From assembly GCF_003996855.1 (NCBI RefSeq), contig NZ_NRQY01000001.1, positions 1,400,227-1,439,143 on the forward strand: a stretch of DNA of 38,917 nucleotides, read 5' to 3'. The translations under genes were made by a program, and so were the position numbers. The notes beneath the pieces are model-generated. The model saw only the letters and a list, made by a program, of their open reading frames with translations. It made no database searches and had not been told where the DNA came from. Positions 36,429-38,917 of the stretch are shown here, in pieces; position 1 is the first letter of the stretch, and each line of letters starts with the position of its first letter. Source of the stretch: Morganella morganii (lineage in GTDB: Bacteria > Pseudomonadota > Gammaproteobacteria > Enterobacterales > Enterobacteriaceae).

Positions 36429-36438
36429 CTTAATACGA

Positions 36439-38172
36439 TTAGCTTTTTATCAGGAACGGCGTGATATCGGTTAATTTATCAATACTTTTCAGACTGCTGT
36501 CATCATAGCGGTAAATATCCGCACGGTACTGCGGGATATTCTCCGCATTTACCCAGGCGGTCTGATAATAGAGATAAACCGGAATCCGGTTCGGGATAGA
36601 AACATAACGGGTACTGCCCGCTTTCAGTGCACCATCCACCCGGGTTTCGTTCCAGCCGGCATCACCAAGGAGAATCGCCGCGAGATCTTTGGCTTTATTC
36701 ACCCGGACACAACCGGAACTGATAGCCCGCATGTTTTTATTAAACAGGCTGTGATTCGGCGTGTCGTGCAGGTAAATAGCCTCTGAGTTCGGCATATTGA
36801 ATTTATAGCGGCCCAGGGAATTGGACGGGCCCGGCGCCTGAGTTATCCGGTACGGGAAGTTTGACGGCGTGATAACACTCCAGTCAATGCTGTACGGGTC
36901 AACCACAGACGAGTTGTTACTCCACCCGTTATAAATGGTGTAGCCACGGCTGCTGAAGTAACTTGGATCGGCTCTGCCGCGCGGTACAATATCCTGGCGG
37001 CTCATAGTCGGCGGTACTGTCCACGGCGGGTTGATCACCACATTATTCAGGGCGCTGGACATAATCGGTGTTTTGCGCTCAGCGCGGCCGACAATCGTTC
37101 TGGATTCCAGAATCAGGTTATTATCCACATAAAAATAAAGTGAAAAATCCGGAATATTCACCAGAATAGCTGTCGGCTGATTGTCGGGCGTGATACGCAG
37201 ACGCTGAATATTCACCGCCATGATTGCTGCCCGCATCTGCGGTGTCTTATTCAGCCATTCGCGGGTCTGTTTACCGATGACACCATCAGCTTCCAGCCCG
37301 TGTTGTAACTGAAACTGCTTAACCGCCGCCACCAGCGTTTTATCATACGCTGAACCGGCGCTCATCATGTCATTGGCTGAGATCAGATTAAAACGGTGCA
37401 GGATTTCCCGCAGTGCCCCGACAGATTCATGACTTTCTCCCGGGCGCAGTGTCCGGTTAATCACCATTTCCGGCCACGGCGCGGTATCGGCCAGTTCTGT
37501 CAGCATGGCTTTGCGCATCGGCTGATACATCTTATTCGCCGGTAGCAGTGCGTCTGTAAATGCCGCCAGCGTGCCGTTATGCGCTGCCGTATTCAGCCGG
37601 GCCAGTGACGGCTCACTGACAGCCGCAAATGTGAACGGACGCGCGCCGTACAGCCATTTATCGCCCCTGGTGCCCACATTATCGAGGTAATAAAGATAAC
37701 CCAGCGCAGCATCCGTTAAAATCATATCCCGCGCCAGCGGAGACAGATCCGGTTGTGCCAGGGCATTCAGCCAGGCCGTAAACTGCGGCTGGAACCCGGC
37801 AAGAGCGGTTTCCGCCAGCTGATTTTCCAGTGACAGACGCGCTTTTTCATCGGTCCACAGCGGCTTAAGCTGATGTTCCGCATAAATGTTTGTCAGTGTA
37901 TCAGTGTAAAGTAATGGTGTTGCCGCCGATACTTCACGACGGATGCTGTCAGCGACATCGCTCAGAGGCAGTGCATTAATACCGGCCACCGGCTCTGAGG
38001 CCTGCATTTCTGTGCTTTCAGGCGATTCTGAAAATGCTTTCAGGTTTTCCACTTTGGCATCTGCTTCAGCCAGATGCGTTACCGGTGCTGTTGAGGCCCA
38101 CGAAACAGGCGTCAGTAACAGTGCTCCTATCATGGCGGAAATGGGAACAACTTTTTTAACTCCCGTCACCAT
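36439..38172 (-). CDS. ldtD: L,D-transpeptidase LdtD
   Basis: 577-residue periplasmic enzyme (YcbB) that forms 3-3 crosslinks between meso-DAP residues in murein and, in E. coli, can give beta-lactam resistance by bypassing penicillin-binding proteins. Signal peptide residues 1 to about 26 (cleavage after SWA), a scaffold domain, a peptidoglycan-binding domain at about 245-310 (AVKQFQLQHGLEADGVIGKQTREWL) and a YkuD catalytic domain at about 330-515. The catalytic cysteine is C488 in SSGCVR, with the family histidine in YLHDTP. It is about 38 residues shorter than E. coli LdtD (615), mostly in less conserved parts. GAGGG precedes the ATG by 6 nt. Confidence 0.95.
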   Translation of the reverse strand: MVTGVKKVVPISAMIGALLLTPVSWASTAPVTHLAEADAKVENLKAFSESPESTEMQASEPVAGINALPLSDVADSIRREVSAATPLLYTDTLTNIYAEHQLKPLWTDEKARLSLENQLAETALAGFQPQFTAWLNALAQPDLSPLARDMILTDAALGYLYYLDNVGTRGDKWLYGARPFTFAAVSEPSLARLNTAAHNGTLAAFTDALLPANKMYQPMRKAMLTELADTAPWPEMVINRTLRPGESHESVGALREILHRFNLISANDMMSAGSAYDKTLVAAVKQFQLQHGLEADGVIGKQTREWLNKTPQMRAAIMAVNIQRLRITPDNQPTAILVNIPDFSLYFYVDNNLILESRTIVGRAERKTPIMSSALNNVVINPPWTVPPTMSRQDIVPRGRADPSYFSSRGYTIYNGWSNNSSVVDPYSIDWSVITPSNFPYRITQAPGPSNSLGRYKFNMPNSEAIYLHDTPNHSLFNKNMRAISSGCVRVNKAKDLAAILLGDAGWNETRVDGALKAGSTRYVSIPNRIPVYLYYQTAWVNAENIPQYRADIYRYDDSSLKSIDKLTDITPFLIKS

Positions 38173-38430
38173 AACATCCCTCTCTTATTTTTTATTATAT
38201 CTGTTCCGGACAGTTGTTAATACTTATGGTCAGTATAGTAAATACATCGTTTAAATGACTTCCCTGCTGATTTTACCCGCCAGAGAATAATTGGAAATAG
38301 GATAACGATAAAATCGTAGAAAAAAGGCGCAAATACGTCTTTTTAAGATGAATACACTGCACTATTTACATAAATACCGGTTGCAGGCGTCTGAAATACA
38401 TCTCATTCTCTGTTTTTTGTCCGGATAAAC
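38173..38430. other. Upstream region of ldtD
   Basis: Intergenic, AT-rich. On the minus strand a TATAAT at about 38195-38200 lies close before ldtD, but no well-spaced -35 is seen. E. coli has mukFEB upstream of ldtD; no trace of it is present here. No small gene is supported. Confidence 0.4.
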
Positions 38431-38465
38431 AGAGAAAAACAATGCCGCAACCCGGCGGCATTGTT
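38431..38465 (-). terminator. aphA terminator
   Basis: On the minus strand, a perfect 11-bp stem AACAATGCCGC/GCGGCATTGTT (38455-38465 with 38438-38448), 6-nt loop, then TTTCTCT. It is 20 bp after the aphA stop. Confidence 0.88.
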
Positions 38466-38485
38466 ATATGACCGGCAGATGATGA

Positions 38486-38917
38486 TTAATATTCGGAATT
38501 AATAACCACTTCCTCGCCAAACTGACCGGCTTTCGGCAGCGGCTGATAAGAGGAATTTGATGCACGTAATACCCGGATACCCCGGATATTCAGTTCCCGT
38601 GCAGCGGCAATATCCGCATCCGCATCACCGTAATAAATTTTCAGTTTGTGATCCCGCATCCAACTGACTTTATTATTCTGCCCTTCTTCATCACCGGCAA
38701 AAATAACCGGGTTCATTTTATCTGCCGGAATACGCAGCCCTTCCTGTACATATTTGGTGACCGTTTCTGTTTTGGTTTTGCTGCGACCGGTGATGAAATA
38801 AACGGCATCACCGCGTTTCAGGTGCATCTGAACCAGATCCATACCGGATTTCTTCGGCATGCTGAATTTATCCCACTCGTTATTCATTTTTTCCCAGAAT
38901 TCCGGGTTTTTCAGATG
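38486..38917 (-). CDS. aphA: Class B acid phosphatase (3' part; cut by window edge)
   Basis: The C-terminal 143 residues of a class B non-specific acid phosphatase (AphA/NapA type), a periplasmic, secreted HAD-superfamily phosphomonoesterase acting on many phosphate esters. The reading frame is open to the right edge; about 94 residues, including the signal peptide and the catalytic DxDxT motif, lie outside. Present are the second HAD motif [13 protein letters not shown], the [14 protein letters not shown] block, the acidic metal-binding YGDADADI and the family C-terminus [11 protein letters not shown]. Morganella morganii is known to make such an enzyme, which supports the organism guess. 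Confidence 0.95.
   Translation of the reverse strand, partial: HLKNPEFWEKMNNEWDKFSMPKKSGMDLVQMHLKRGDAVYFITGRSKTKTETVTKYVQEGLRIPADKMNPVIFAGDEEGQNNKVSWMRDHKLKIYYGDADADIAAARELNIRGIRVLRASNSSYQPLPKAGQFGEEVVINSEY

Noticed and set aside
38180..38270. CpxR box (GTAAA-N5-GTAAA) before ldtD
   Set aside because: One GTAAA is present but the second half is not found at the correct spacing.
1..38917. CRISPR array, insertion sequence, integron, toxin-antitoxin or phage genes
   Set aside because: No regularly spaced repeats, transposase, integrase, or phage-like proteins were found in any frame; nearly all sequence is explained by core genes.

Overview
The window is ordinary enterobacterial (order Enterobacterales) chromosome of moderate GC content. 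Gene content and order match the pyrD-ompA-hspQ and ompF-pepN stretches of the Escherichia coli map (about 21-22 min), but protein divergence, moderate GC, a class B acid phosphatase gene at the right edge and the altered gene set point to the Morganellaceae, most likely Morganella. That genus call is inference: no 16S or other marker is in the window. I recognise 33 protein genes (one cut by the window edge) and one tRNA. I see no phage, insertion sequence, CRISPR array, resistance gene or secretion system.

Layout. 1-2.7 kb: tRNA-Ser(UGA) with its promoter, tusE, yccX, hspQ behind a sigma-32 type promoter, yccU and mgsA. 2.7-8.6 kb: helD, yccS, tfoX/sxy and LexA-controlled sulA. 8.9-13.4 kb: ompA, matP, ycbZ, fabA with FadR and FabR sites, and the 55-codon rmf. 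13.6-21.3 kb: a tight leftward operon rlmKL-uup-pqiA-pqiB-pqiC. 21.4-24.4 kb: ycbX, zapC, pyrD. 24.6-25.8 kb: a membrane protein of the TPM (YgcG-like) family that has no counterpart here in E. coli. 26.1-31.9 kb: pepN, then divergent pncB and asnS. 32.1-34.7 kb: ompF-type porin behind a tandem OmpR-site block, and aspC. 34.7-38.9 kb: leftward gloC, mepK, ldtD and the 3' part of aphA.

How the genes work together. The window is rich in envelope functions: the two major outer-membrane proteins OmpA and OmpF, the PqiABC lipid-transport machine, the murein hydrolase MepK and transpeptidase LdtD, and unsaturated fatty-acid synthesis (FabA). A second theme is division and chromosome organisation: SulA and ZapC act on FtsZ, MatP organises the terminus region. 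A third is translation and ribosomes: RlmKL, Uup, RMF, AsnRS, TusE, tRNA-Ser. Stress and toxic-metabolite genes (HspQ, MgsA, GloC, HelD, YcbX) are scattered among them.

Most structure is explained by known families. The least explained pieces are a 107-bp highly structured inverted-repeat element downstream of pepN (25966-26072), an inverted repeat at the pncB promoter (28936-28958), the TPM-family gene in the pyrD-pepN gap, and the 3' flank of the tRNA gene at the left edge. Compared with E. coli, rlmI, yccF, the ssu block and mukFEB are missing from their usual places.
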